A stretch of DNA of 33,376 bases, taken from Deltaproteobacteria bacterium. GTDB taxonomy: Bacteria > Desulfobacterota_D > UBA1144 > Nemesobacterales > UBA2774. Positions 7,205-16,065 of the stretch are shown piece after piece (positions within the stretch are counted from its first letter, which is position 1; the number at the start of each line of letters is the position of its first letter). A program made the position numbers and the translations under genes. Under the pieces are notes generated by a model. It had not been told where the DNA came from. It searched no databases and saw only the letters and a program-made list of their open reading frames with translations. The DNA lies in assembly GCA_029262255.1 (NCBI GenBank), contig JAJCZT010000057.1, forward strand, positions 1 through 33,376, in the 5' to 3' direction.

Positions 7205-8493
7205 TTACAAGATATTCAAGACCTGAAATGTCATCAATATGGTCCGATGAAGCTAAATATAAAAACTGGCTCCGTGTGGAAATTGCCGTATGTGAGGCAT
7301 GGGCGGAGTACGGGCGAATACCCGAAGAAGCGTTAAAAGTGATTAAAGAGCGTGCCGCATTTGATGTGGAAAGAATTGGTGAGCTTGAGAAGGAATTAAA
7401 ACATGATGTCATCGCATTTCTAACTTCAGTTTCCGAACATGTGGGAGAGAATTCCAGGTTTATTCACCTTGGACTGACTTCTTCTGATGTTTTGGATACA
7501 GCGTTTGCCCTCCAATTAAAAGACGCTTCGGAAATAATGATAAAGGATTTGGTTTTGGTATTAGAGGTCTTAAAGCGCCAAGCGTTTGAGCATAAAGATA
7601 CGGTAATGATCGGGAGAACCCATGGAATTCATGCCGAGCCCAAAACCTTAGGGCTTGTCTTTGCCTTATGGTATGACGAGATGAAAAGGAATTTAGAGCG
7701 TATGCATAGGGCAAGCGAGATTATAAGTGTAGGGAAAATTTCAGGAGCAGTTGGTACATATGCCAATGTGCCGCCTCATGTTGAAGAATTTGCTTGCCGG
7801 AGGTTGGGACTTAAGCCGGCTACTATCTCCACACAAGTAATCCAGCGCGACATACATGCGGATTTCTTCCTTACTTTATCCATAATAGCGTCTACAATTG
7901 AAAAAATTGCCGTAGAGATACGACATTTCCAAAGAACGGAAGTACTTGAACTGGAAGAGCCCTTTGGTGAAGGCCAGAAAGGCTCCTCGGCAATGCCTCA
8001 CAAAAGAAATCCGATCCTTTCTGAAAACCTATGCGGTCTTTCAAGACTTGTTCGCTCTTATGCTATCTCGGCCCTGGAGAACATTCCCCTTTGGCATGAG
8101 CGTGATATAAGCCACTCCTCGGTAGAGAGAGTGATAGGTCCTGACGGTACGATACTCGTTGATTTCATGCTGGATAGGCTTCATTTCCTTCTTGACGGGC
8201 TACAAGTTTATCCTGAGAACATGGAAAAGAACCTTTGGCTCACCCGTGGGCTTATCTTTTCACAGAAGGTTTTATTAAAGCTGATTGATAAGGGCTTCTC
8301 ACGAGAGGACGCATACAAAATAGTGCAGAACAACGCAATGGAAACATGGAAAGGCACCTCTGATTTCAAGGAGCTTCTACTTAAAGATAAGGATATAAAG
8401 GACTCTTTATCACCCCAAGAGGTAGAAGAATGTTTTGATGTTAAAGCTGATTTAAAGAACATCGACAGCATATATGAGCGTGTATTTAATTAG
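7201..8493 (+). CDS. purB: Adenylosuccinate lyase
   Basis: Start re-assigned from 7108 to TTG 7201 (MITRYSRPEMSSIWSDEAKYKNWL...); Shine-Dalgarno GGGGAGG at 7184-7190; signature GSSAMPHKRNP. The upstream 31 aa of the ORF overlap the MBL gene. Confidence 0.95.
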   Translation: MITRYSRPEMSSIWSDEAKYKNWLRVEIAVCEAWAEYGRIPEEALKVIKERAAFDVERIGELEKELKHDVIAFLTSVSEHVGENSRFIHLGLTSSDVLDTAFALQLKDASEIMIKDLVLVLEVLKRQAFEHKDTVMIGRTHGIHAEPKTLGLVFALWYDEMKRNLERMHRASEIISVGKISGAVGTYANVPPHVEEFACRRLGLKPATISTQVIQRDIHADFFLTLSIIASTIEKIAVEIRHFQRTEVLELEEPFGEGQKGSSAMPHKRNPILSENLCGLSRLVRSYAISALENIPLWHERDISHSSVERVIGPDGTILVDFMLDRLHFLLDGLQVYPENMEKNLWLTRGLIFSQKVLLKLIDKGFSREDAYKIVQNNAMETWKGTSDFKELLLKDKDIKDSLSPQEVEECFDVKADLKNIDSIYERVFN

Positions 8494-8549
8494 CTTAAAT
8501 TAAAGGAATTTTGTTTAATTCCATGCAGTTGTACCGGCCCATTTTTTTG

Positions 8550-8577
8550 TTGCTTTCTAAACATTCAGTGGTATAGT
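8550..8577 (+). promoter_or_regulatory. Candidate sigma70-type promoter for the DsbA-like gene
   Basis: TTGCTT - 16 nt - TATAGT upstream of the start. Confidence 0.45.
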
Positions 8578-8609
8578 TTTAGCTAATCAAAAACATGGAG
8601 GCGAGCAAA

Positions 8610-9875
8610 TTGAGAGTTAAATTTTTAGCAACGGCAATACTAGCATTATGCTTTTTTATAGTCGGGAGTTCAACTTTTGCAGAACCAATATCAAAAGACG
8701 AATCTACAAGGCTGCAGTCATTTTTTAAAACTAGGTTTGGGACTACTCTTCCACCTGGATCCGAGGTAGAGGTCCAGGGATTTGAAGCAAGCCCAATTAA
8801 AGGTTTTAAAGAAGGTGTTTTTGTTCTAAGTACTGAGGGCGGAGATCAGGAACTTCCCTTTATTATAAGTGACGACGGCAAACATGTATTAGTTGGTAAA
8901 CCCACAAGTATGCAAAGCTTTAAGCCAACTGATGTAAAAGGGCTTAAAGAGGGCACTCTTCCTTACGGGAAGAGCACAGTTCCGGTATTGGTAAGTGAAG
9001 ACGGTCAGTATTTAATGATAGGTGCTCCATTAATTAGTACCAAGGATTTTAAAGATACAGGTTTTGCAGGGCTGAAACAGGGCACCATACCAGCTGGCAG
9101 AAACCAAGTTCCCTTCTATATAGTTGGGGACGCTCAGTATGTGATTTTAGGGGCTGAAATTATAGATACCAAAGATTTTAAAGATACAGGTGTAGCCGGA
9201 CTTAAGAAAGGCAACATAGGTGGCGGTCGTCAGCAAATACCGCTATTTGTAAGCGCGGACGGCAAGTATATGGTATTGGGAACACCTGGTTTGGGTACCG
9301 ATATTCTGGATTCAACTGTAGATCCTAATAAAGAGGTTGTGGAAAAAATTTCTCTTGACAACGTGCCGACCAAAGGAGCAAAAGATGCTCAGGTTACAGT
9401 AGTTGAATACTCGGATTTTCAGTGCCCGTTTTGTAAAAGAGGTAAGGACATGCTTCCTGACATCTTAAAAGAGTATGACGGTAAAGTTAAAGTTTCGTTT
9501 AAGCAGTTACCGCTACAAATCCATGATTGGGCCATGAAAGCTTCCATTGCTTCATTATGTGCATACGAGCAGGGAAATGATAAATTCTGGGCTTTTCATG
9601 ATGAGATATTCGACAATCAGAGCAAAATCAAATTGGCAAATGCTGATGAGACCTTTGCAGGATATGCTAAAAAAATAGGATTAAATACTAAAGAATTTGA
9701 CAAGTGTATTAAATCACCTGAGGTTGCCGCTAAAGTTCAAGAAGAGATGAAAGAAGCTCAATCAATTGGGGTGCGTTCCACGCCGACATTTGTTATAGAG
9801 GGCATGATAGTGCCCGGTGCAAATCCTGATGGTGTAAAGTCAGCTATTGATCTCAAACTGTCTGAAGGTTCATAA
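8610..9875 (+). CDS. Exported thiol-disulfide oxidoreductase: tandem DsbC_N-like repeats plus DsbA/thioredoxin domain (CPFC)
   Basis: Track start ATG 8595 overlaps a GGAGG Shine-Dalgarno (8597-8601); TTG 8610 gives MRVKFLATAILALCFFIVGSSTFA. C-terminal VTVVEYSDFQCPFCKRG...GVRSTPTFVIEG. Confidence 0.88.
   Translation: MRVKFLATAILALCFFIVGSSTFAEPISKDESTRLQSFFKTRFGTTLPPGSEVEVQGFEASPIKGFKEGVFVLSTEGGDQELPFIISDDGKHVLVGKPTSMQSFKPTDVKGLKEGTLPYGKSTVPVLVSEDGQYLMIGAPLISTKDFKDTGFAGLKQGTIPAGRNQVPFYIVGDAQYVILGAEIIDTKDFKDTGVAGLKKGNIGGGRQQIPLFVSADGKYMVLGTPGLGTDILDSTVDPNKEVVEKISLDNVPTKGAKDAQVTVVEYSDFQCPFCKRGKDMLPDILKEYDGKVKVSFKQLPLQIHDWAMKASIASLCAYEQGNDKFWAFHDEIFDNQSKIKLANADETFAGYAKKIGLNTKEFDKCIKSPEVAAKVQEEMKEAQSIGVRSTPTFVIEGMIVPGANPDGVKSAIDLKLSEGS
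8793..9308 (+). repeat. Four tandem ~43-aa (129-nt) protein repeats in the oxidoreductase
   Basis: KPTDVKGLKEGTLPYGKSTVPVLVSEDGQYLMIGAPLISTKDF / KDTGFAGLKQGTIPAGRNQVPFYIVGDAQYVILGAEIIDTKDF / KDTGVAGLKKGNIGGGRQQIPLFVSADGKYMVLGTPGLGTDIL, plus a diverged first copy SPIKGFKEGVFVLSTEGGDQELPFIISDDGKHVLVGKPTSMQSF. Confidence 0.9.
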
Positions 9876-9896
9876 TTAATTTAAATTAACAATTTC

Positions 9897-9938
9897 AAAC
9901 TGCGCCTAATCCTTTTTTTGGGTTAGGTGCAGTTTTTT
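9897..9938 (+). terminator. Intrinsic terminator of the DsbA-like gene
   Basis: aaactgcgcctaatcc-tttttttg-ggttaggtgcagttttttat: long stem with two G-T wobbles followed by a T-run. Confidence 0.85.
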
Positions 9939-10082
9939 ATGATACAAAAAAACATTCTTTTCCATTCACCTGTGCTTTAAAATTGATTTGTGAAGTAATA
10001 TATTATGAGAAGTAATGTATTAAAGGACGTTACGGTCTTAACGGTAACTGAATTTGTTGGGCTTAATACATAAGCATCTTCC

Positions 10083-10658
10083 TTGTCAATTAATGCATCT
10101 AAAGAAAAAATGTCTAATATAGAAACACCTCCCGATAAATTTATAGAAACTGATGCTTTGGATTCGCATGCTGTTTCTGGGAATGAAGGCCCTCTTGGTG
10201 AAATGGACATAGAAAATAATGATACTGAGTCAATATCTTTTAACTTGGCTGGATTAAATTCAAGAGCATTAGCATTCTTTATTGATCTAATTCTAATCTC
10301 CGTAGTTGCATTACTTGCCTTTGGAGCTGGTACATTTTTTTTAGGCGATTCCAGTCTTGAGCCCTTGGATATAGAAAGAGTTTTCGTTCCAATTTATTTG
10401 CTGCTGTTTTTTCTGGGGTCCGCCTACTTTGTTATCCTTCATGGTTATGGTGGGAAAACAATCGGTAAAATGTTGTTAGGTATAAGATTGATAACAGAAC
10501 AGGGGGATAGCGTAGGGTTTTGGAAGTCCTTCGTCAGATGGATTGGCTATTACATATCAACTGCATTTCTGTTTATCGGCTTTATTTGGCCAATATTCGA
10601 TTCACGCGCTCAGTCGTGGCACGATAAAATTGCAGGCACATTCGTTGTGAAGGACTAA
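10083..10658 (+). CDS. RDD family membrane protein
   Basis: NSRALAFFIDLILISVVALLAFG ... GGKTIGKMLLGIRLI ... RAQSWHDKIAGTFVV. Start may be ATG 10110 rather than TTG 10083. Confidence 0.85.
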   Translation: MSINASKEKMSNIETPPDKFIETDALDSHAVSGNEGPLGEMDIENNDTESISFNLAGLNSRALAFFIDLILISVVALLAFGAGTFFLGDSSLEPLDIERVFVPIYLLLFFLGSAYFVILHGYGGKTIGKMLLGIRLITEQGDSVGFWKSFVRWIGYYISTAFLFIGFIWPIFDSRAQSWHDKIAGTFVVKD

Positions 10659-10661
10659 CTA

Positions 10662-11924
10662 ATGAAGCATCTTCAAGATTTAACTTTAAAGATATCACAG
10701 AACAAAGATAAACTGGATTCCTGGTTAAATAACCAAATTGAAAAAGTTTTTATACCTCTGTATACCTCAGTTGATATAAGGATTTCCGATCATAAGGTCG
10801 TCCCTGTTGATACAAACGTTTTTCCCGCGGGTTTTAACAATCTTTCTGAAATATTTAGAAAACGCGCGTCTTCTCTATTTAAGGATTACTTCCGTCGGGA
10901 ATATCCAAATGTTAATGATATTCTTATAATTCCCGAGTTTCATACCAGAAATACTTTTTACTGGGAGAATATTTCAGTTCTCAAATCAATTCTTGAGAAT
11001 GTCGGTTTTAGAGTGGAGGTAGGAATAATAAGTGACCATAATCTTCCGGACGAGATGGAGTTTGAAGCTGCCTTCGGGAAATCGATAAAAGCCTACAGAG
11101 CTACGAAAAAAGATAACAAGGTAACTATTCCAAACTATACGCCGGAGCTTTTATTAATTAACAATGACTTTTCTGAGAAATGCCCCAAGACCATAAGAGA
11201 CGTCTCTCAACCGGTTGAGCCACCTGTGGAGATCGGATGGCACACGAGAAAAAAGAGCGTACACTTTGAATTTTATAATAAGCTGGCAGCAGAGGTTGCA
11301 GAGATACTGGGAATCGATCCCTGGGTAATTTCAATTGAAACAGTATCGGAGCAAGGAGTTGATTTTGATAACCGGGAAGACCGGGAAGAAGCTGCTCAAG
11401 TTGTAGACTCAATTCTAAGAAGACTAAAAGGGGAATATGAGCAAAGGGGGGTTAAAGAAGATCCTTATTTGTTTATAAAGAGTAATTCGGGAACCTATGG
11501 AATGGCTGTAGTAAATGTGTCGAGCGGTGATGATGTAAGGGGATTCAACTCTGAAAAACGTAAGCGCATGAGGGTTAGCAAAGGTGGACAACCAGTAAGG
11601 GACGTGGTAATTCAAGAGGGTATTCCAACTTCATTAAAATTTGGTTCAGACATTTCCGCGGAGCCGGTATTTTATCTTATCGATGCTAAAGTTGCAGGCG
11701 GTTTTCTAAGGCTCAATAAGAGCCGAAATGCTTTAGAAAATCTAAACTCAAGAGGTATGGAATTTGCGCATATCGACCCTTGTGATGAAACGGCTTTGTC
11801 TAAGGACGTTGAGACTCTGTGTTCTCCCGCCCTTGAATTGATATCCCGTATTGCGACAATAGCGGCGGGACACGAAATAGAGAAGATACTTGAAGAGGGC
11901 GGCTGCAAAGAAGAAGTGGCTTAA
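10662..11924 (+). CDS. gshA: Glutamate-cysteine ligase, Acidithiobacillus ferrooxidans-type family
   Basis: MKHLQDLTLKISQNKDKLDSWLNNQIEKVFIPLYTSVDIRISDHKVVPVDTNVFPAGFNNL, KSNSGTYGMAVV, FLRLNKSRNALENLNSRGMEF; resembles that family from memory. Confidence 0.85.
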   Translation: MKHLQDLTLKISQNKDKLDSWLNNQIEKVFIPLYTSVDIRISDHKVVPVDTNVFPAGFNNLSEIFRKRASSLFKDYFRREYPNVNDILIIPEFHTRNTFYWENISVLKSILENVGFRVEVGIISDHNLPDEMEFEAAFGKSIKAYRATKKDNKVTIPNYTPELLLINNDFSEKCPKTIRDVSQPVEPPVEIGWHTRKKSVHFEFYNKLAAEVAEILGIDPWVISIETVSEQGVDFDNREDREEAAQVVDSILRRLKGEYEQRGVKEDPYLFIKSNSGTYGMAVVNVSSGDDVRGFNSEKRKRMRVSKGGQPVRDVVIQEGIPTSLKFGSDISAEPVFYLIDAKVAGGFLRLNKSRNALENLNSRGMEFAHIDPCDETALSKDVETLCSPALELISRIATIAAGHEIEKILEEGGCKEEVA

Positions 11925-11965
11925 AATTATTTCCTGTAAACGATCAACAAAGTCCGATATAGATC

Positions 11966-13345
11966 CTATTTCTCAGGCATAAGCATATTGCCGGATTTCT
12001 TAACCAGCTCTAAAGTCCTTTTTAAAAGTACGGTATAAATAGGCTGACCGCCGAGACCCTGTGCAACAATCGTAGAAGTAAGACATGTGAGGATTAGTGG
12101 TAATATCATCAGATAATTACCGGTCATTTCAATCGTTAAAGCTATTCCTGTAAGGGGTGCCCTAACCGTAGCGCAAAACAGTGCCGCCATTCCCGCCACG
12201 GCAAATACTTCGGGTTGAACTACTAGATCGGGGAGTAAGAAATGGGCAAAATGTCCAAACCACATTCCGAATAAGGTGCCTAATGCCAGCATTGGGGCAA
12301 AAATGCCTCCAATTGCTCCCGAACCATAACTTACCATAGTCGTTCCGAACCTTACAGCAAACAGTAATAACATTATCATTACTGGAATTGAGCCGCTCAG
12401 CGCTTTTGGTATTACTACATAACCACCGCCCACAGTGTCCGGAAAAAGCCATACAAGCGCACCAATCAACGCACCTACTATAAGCCCGGTCAAAGTAAAA
12501 GACCATCCGGTTAGACCGGAGAAGAAGTTAAGCGTTTTTACCAGTAAGAGATTAAATACATAGCCGAAAAGTCCAAATACACATCCGAATATAAGGAAGA
12601 TAAACAGTGACGCTAGAGGGGGGGTGGTGAGCATGTGCATTGGAATGGCGAGGGTTTGTCCTACCATTATTCTGAGCACTATGTCGGCTGAGGCCGAGGC
12701 AATTATTACAGCCTGAACAGAGAGGAAATTGTACTCAAATTCAGGCCGCATTTCTTCAAACACAAACAGGATGCCGGCCAATGGGGCATTAAAAGCCGCC
12801 GAAAGCCCGCCCCCTGCTCCTGCCGCAACAAGAGCATGGGTATCTTGTTTGTTGGCTTGAAATAGATCGGATATCATCTTCCCGATGTTTCCGCCAACTT
12901 GAATTGTCGGTCCTTCACGTCCCAATACCATGCCGCTTCCAAGAGACAGCAAACCGCCGAAGAATTTGATAGGGATAACCCTTTTCCACCTAAGCGGTCT
13001 TACATCATCTAAAGCGCCTTCAATTTCCTGTACCCCGCTTCCACCTGTTTCCGGAGCAACTCTTCGAACTAGTAAGAAAGCTAAAAAGACCATGATACCC
13101 GAGAGTACTATGGATCCGATTAAAGGAAGGCCGGGCATTACCTCAAGGTAATTCATGAGCATGTCCTTTAATGTGGCTATCTGGGCCAAAGCGATTTGGA
13201 AAAGCGCGCCTACAAAACCTGTCAAAGACCCTACAAAGAGGGCCCATAGTAAAACCATGGAGCTACCCTTTTCGGCTGCTGAGAATCTGGAAAATAACCT
13301 GCTTATATTTGAGGGTTTAAAAGGTCTCTCGGAATGGACCTTCAT
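11966..13345 (-). CDS. ClC family chloride channel / H+-Cl- exchanger
   Basis: 459 aa, polytopic; GSGVQEIEGAL, GREGPTIQVGGNIG, GSGAIGGIFAPML motifs. Confidence 0.92.
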   Translation of the reverse strand: MKVHSERPFKPSNISRLFSRFSAAEKGSSMVLLWALFVGSLTGFVGALFQIALAQIATLKDMLMNYLEVMPGLPLIGSIVLSGIMVFLAFLLVRRVAPETGGSGVQEIEGALDDVRPLRWKRVIPIKFFGGLLSLGSGMVLGREGPTIQVGGNIGKMISDLFQANKQDTHALVAAGAGGGLSAAFNAPLAGILFVFEEMRPEFEYNFLSVQAVIIASASADIVLRIMVGQTLAIPMHMLTTPPLASLFIFLIFGCVFGLFGYVFNLLLVKTLNFFSGLTGWSFTLTGLIVGALIGALVWLFPDTVGGGYVVIPKALSGSIPVMIMLLLFAVRFGTTMVSYGSGAIGGIFAPMLALGTLFGMWFGHFAHFLLPDLVVQPEVFAVAGMAALFCATVRAPLTGIALTIEMTGNYLMILPLILTCLTSTIVAQGLGGQPIYTVLLKRTLELVKKSGNMLMPEK

Positions 13346-13491
13346 CCATTGCTCCTATAATCTGTGCATTAACCTGTTTATAATGTACTAAAATCAAAGG
13401 AAAATCCAATAGCGCCATTAAGAATAATTATCATTACAAACTTATATTTGTGCAATAGTGAATTTCGGTATAGAGAATCTTATTCTCTAAA

Positions 13492-14445
13492 TTAAGCCCT
13501 GTTATGGGGGGTTGATAGATCAAGCTCAGGGCCTGCTGGGACAATTCCGGTTGGATTAATAGCTCTGTGGCTTTTAAAGTAATGCTCCTTAATATGTTTG
13601 AAATTTACCGTTTCTGCCACTCCGGGGTACTGGTAGAGCTCTCTTAAGTAATTGGACAAATTCGGATATTCTTCAATCCTGCGCAGGTTACATTTAAAGT
13701 GATTGTAATAGGCGGAATCAAACCTGAGAAGAGTTGTAAACAGGCGCCAATCGGCAATAGTTATTTTGTCACCGACAAGATAGCGCCTTTTACCAAGCAT
13801 GCCCTCAATCTGATCAAGTGTTTCAAATAGATTACTAAGAGCCTCATCGTAAGCTTCCTGGGTTGTGGCAAAGCCGCATTTGTATACTCCATTATTAATA
13901 TTGTCGTATACGAGGGTATTTATTCTATCAATTTCATCTCTTAATTCAGGAGGATAAAAATCCACGCTCCCGTCTGCGAATTCGTTAAATTCGGAGTTAA
14001 AGATAAGCATAATTTCTGCAGATTCGTTATTAACGATTGTCTTTTTCTTTTTGTCCCATAGAACGGGCACGGTGGCCCGGCCAGTGTACTCAGGGGCTGA
14101 AGCCGTATAGATTTCGTGGAGGTAGTTAGCTCCGTTTATCATATCCGGTATAGAGCCCGGGTAGCTGCTGAATTCCCAGCCGTTCTCCGCCATCAGAGGG
14201 TCAACAATAGAGATTGAAATCACGTCCTCTAATCTCTTAAGCTTCCTTAATATCAATGTTCTATGAGCCCATGGACACGCTAACGAAACGTATAGATGAT
14301 AACGGTCAGGTTCTGCTTTAAAGCCCGAGGACCCATCGGCAGTAACCCAGTTTTTGAATTTGCTTTCCCCCCGTACAAACTTTCCTTTAGTGGACTTGGT
14401 ATCATACCAAGTATCCTGCCATTTGCCTTCTACTAGTAGTCCCAT
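13492..14445 (-). CDS. Glutathionyl-hydroquinone reductase (YqjG/ECM4-like glutathione S-transferase)
   Basis: RYHLYVSLACPWAHRTLILRKLK; VPVLWDKKKKTIVNNESAEIMLIFN; YKCGFATTQEAYDEA; ITIADWRLFTTLLRFD. Confidence 0.92.
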   Translation of the reverse strand: MGLLVEGKWQDTWYDTKSTKGKFVRGESKFKNWVTADGSSGFKAEPDRYHLYVSLACPWAHRTLILRKLKRLEDVISISIVDPLMAENGWEFSSYPGSIPDMINGANYLHEIYTASAPEYTGRATVPVLWDKKKKTIVNNESAEIMLIFNSEFNEFADGSVDFYPPELRDEIDRINTLVYDNINNGVYKCGFATTQEAYDEALSNLFETLDQIEGMLGKRRYLVGDKITIADWRLFTTLLRFDSAYYNHFKCNLRRIEEYPNLSNYLRELYQYPGVAETVNFKHIKEHYFKSHRAINPTGIVPAGPELDLSTPHNRA

Positions 14446-14456
14446 AATTTATCTTC

Positions 14457-14885
14457 TCACCATGCAGTCACATTTTTATGTGCTATAACCTTTGTGGGGG
14501 TTATTCTCACAAGTATTTCTTCTTCTGATGCATTCCTTTCCCCAAAAGCTTCAGCCTTATCCTCTCCCATGTATCTTCCTCCTATGCGTGTTGCCCAATA
14601 TAGCAATTCTTCTGGATCTTTGGAGAAAGATACGGTGCCTTCGATAGTAACGAATGAATAGGGCGGGGTTTGGTCATCAACGCTCAGGCTTACCCTCGGA
14701 TCACGTTTCATGTTTTTGGCTTTAACTGAGGGCTCAGATGTTGTGAAAAGTAGATTGTCGCCGTCTAGCACAAACCAGATAGGGACCACATGCGGACGCC
14801 CGTCTTCTCTCACAGTGGCGAGCTTTGCAGTTTTCGTACCTTCAAGGAGAAACTCTTTATATTCCTCTTTGGTCATTTCAGCCAT
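14457..14885 (-). CDS. PPOX-class (pyridoxamine 5'-phosphate oxidase-like) flavin/F420-binding protein
   Basis: KTAKLATVREDGRPHVVPIWFVLDGDNLLFTTSEPSVKAKNMKRDPRVSLSVDD. Confidence 0.88.
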   Translation of the reverse strand: MAEMTKEEYKEFLLEGTKTAKLATVREDGRPHVVPIWFVLDGDNLLFTTSEPSVKAKNMKRDPRVSLSVDDQTPPYSFVTIEGTVSFSKDPEELLYWATRIGGRYMGEDKAEAFGERNASEEEILVRITPTKVIAHKNVTAW

Positions 14886-15082
14886 TATTTGACCTCCTTT
14901 TACACGGTATTATGTGAGTATATCTGAAAAAAGTAGCCGATAAACTTCACAAAAAACTTGCATCCTTCTTTTCCGGCATTTGGGACCAATTGACTATCAG
15001 AGGGCAATACCTAAATTAATTGACTTTCCCAACTGAAAGTTCTAATCTTCCGTTAAAGCTTTTCCAGATAGGGGGGAATATA

Positions 15083-15952
15083 ATGAATAAAATAGTGACG
15101 GTGTTTATATTTGTCTTCGCATGTTTTGCGATTCTATTAAGTGGAAGTTTGTCATGGGCGCAATCTGATAAATGCGAACCGGCGCAGGGTGGTTTTTTGA
15201 TTTTGAATAAGCAAAGTTATGCTCTTTGCGCCACAGCCGATTGCTTCAGCTTTAATCAGCTCGCTTACTGCAAATGTGATGTTTTGAGAGGCGACAGCAT
15301 AAGTGAGCCCTTCGAATACGGTATCAATCAAAATATTTGTACATTAAACCAGGACGGTAAGAGAAACGGCTATAGGGCCAGCACTTTTAGTTATCCTGAA
15401 GATGTGGCGTCCCCTGATGGCAAAAAGGCTCTTTACACATGCCCGGGAGAAGCCAATAAAAGTCAATTTATTCCCTTCGGACACCCGGCGCGCGGTACCT
15501 ATAGCCAATGTGACGGAGGTCTATGCTTTACTAGTACCAGGGGTAGATCGTTTCCAGGCTTTGCAGGCAGGCTTCGCAAAAATGAAATTATGTGCTCATG
15601 TCCATTCTCGACCATTTGTGAAAATTTATCAGTAAGTCCTACAGGATATCAAATTTCCGGGGCTTATAATGGACAATGTAATGTACAGGAATGTTCCAAG
15701 TGTAATGCGGGCGCTTTATCCAAAATCGATTGTAATTTAGAGAACCCTATAATGCAAATAGCTAATGGAGAAGATATACCAGTCGGAGCTCCAACTGGAA
15801 CTCCCGAAATATTGTCCTGTCTGCTGCTGGACAACAATGTGCCTGATTCCAATAGTTGTGTCTGTCAATGCGAAACGGTTGATACGGATGGAATTTGTAC
15901 AAAGTGGGCGGTATTTGATGAGTCACCGCTACCGGCTGTCTGTAATCAATAA
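15083..15952 (+). CDS. Secreted cysteine-rich hypothetical protein
   Basis: GGGGGG Shine-Dalgarno (15071-15076) supports ATG 15083 rather than the track start at TTG 15020; signal peptide MNKIVTVFIFVFACFAILLSGSLSWAQS; about 22 cysteines after the signal peptide. Confidence 0.75.
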   Translation: MNKIVTVFIFVFACFAILLSGSLSWAQSDKCEPAQGGFLILNKQSYALCATADCFSFNQLAYCKCDVLRGDSISEPFEYGINQNICTLNQDGKRNGYRASTFSYPEDVASPDGKKALYTCPGEANKSQFIPFGHPARGTYSQCDGGLCFTSTRGRSFPGFAGRLRKNEIMCSCPFSTICENLSVSPTGYQISGAYNGQCNVQECSKCNAGALSKIDCNLENPIMQIANGEDIPVGAPTGTPEILSCLLLDNNVPDSNSCVCQCETVDTDGICTKWAVFDESPLPAVCNQ

Positions 15953-16001
15953 ACAGAACTGAAAGTAGCCACTGCTTAAAAATTAGATACTTCAAATTAA
16001 A

Positions 16002-16031
16002 AACTAAAGGGAGCTGAAGCTCCCTTTAGTT
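16002..16031 (+). terminator. Terminator-like perfect inverted repeat between the Cys-rich gene and argH
   Basis: AACTAAAGGGAGCT-ga-AGCTCCCTTTAGTT, 14-bp arms; convergent genes, so it may serve both. Confidence 0.75.
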
Positions 16032-16065
16032 CATTTGTTGTAGAAAATAAAAATCTTAAACGCCA

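Noticed and set aside
11925-11965. Terminator between convergent gshA and the ClC gene
   Set aside because: No convincing stem-loop with a T-run was found.
12162-12506. 114-aa minus ORF inside the ClC gene
   Set aside because: Out-of-frame reading of the ClC coding sequence.
15020-15082. TTG-initiated N-terminal extension of the Cys-rich protein
   Set aside because: The extension precedes a clear Shine-Dalgarno and signal peptide at ATG 15083.
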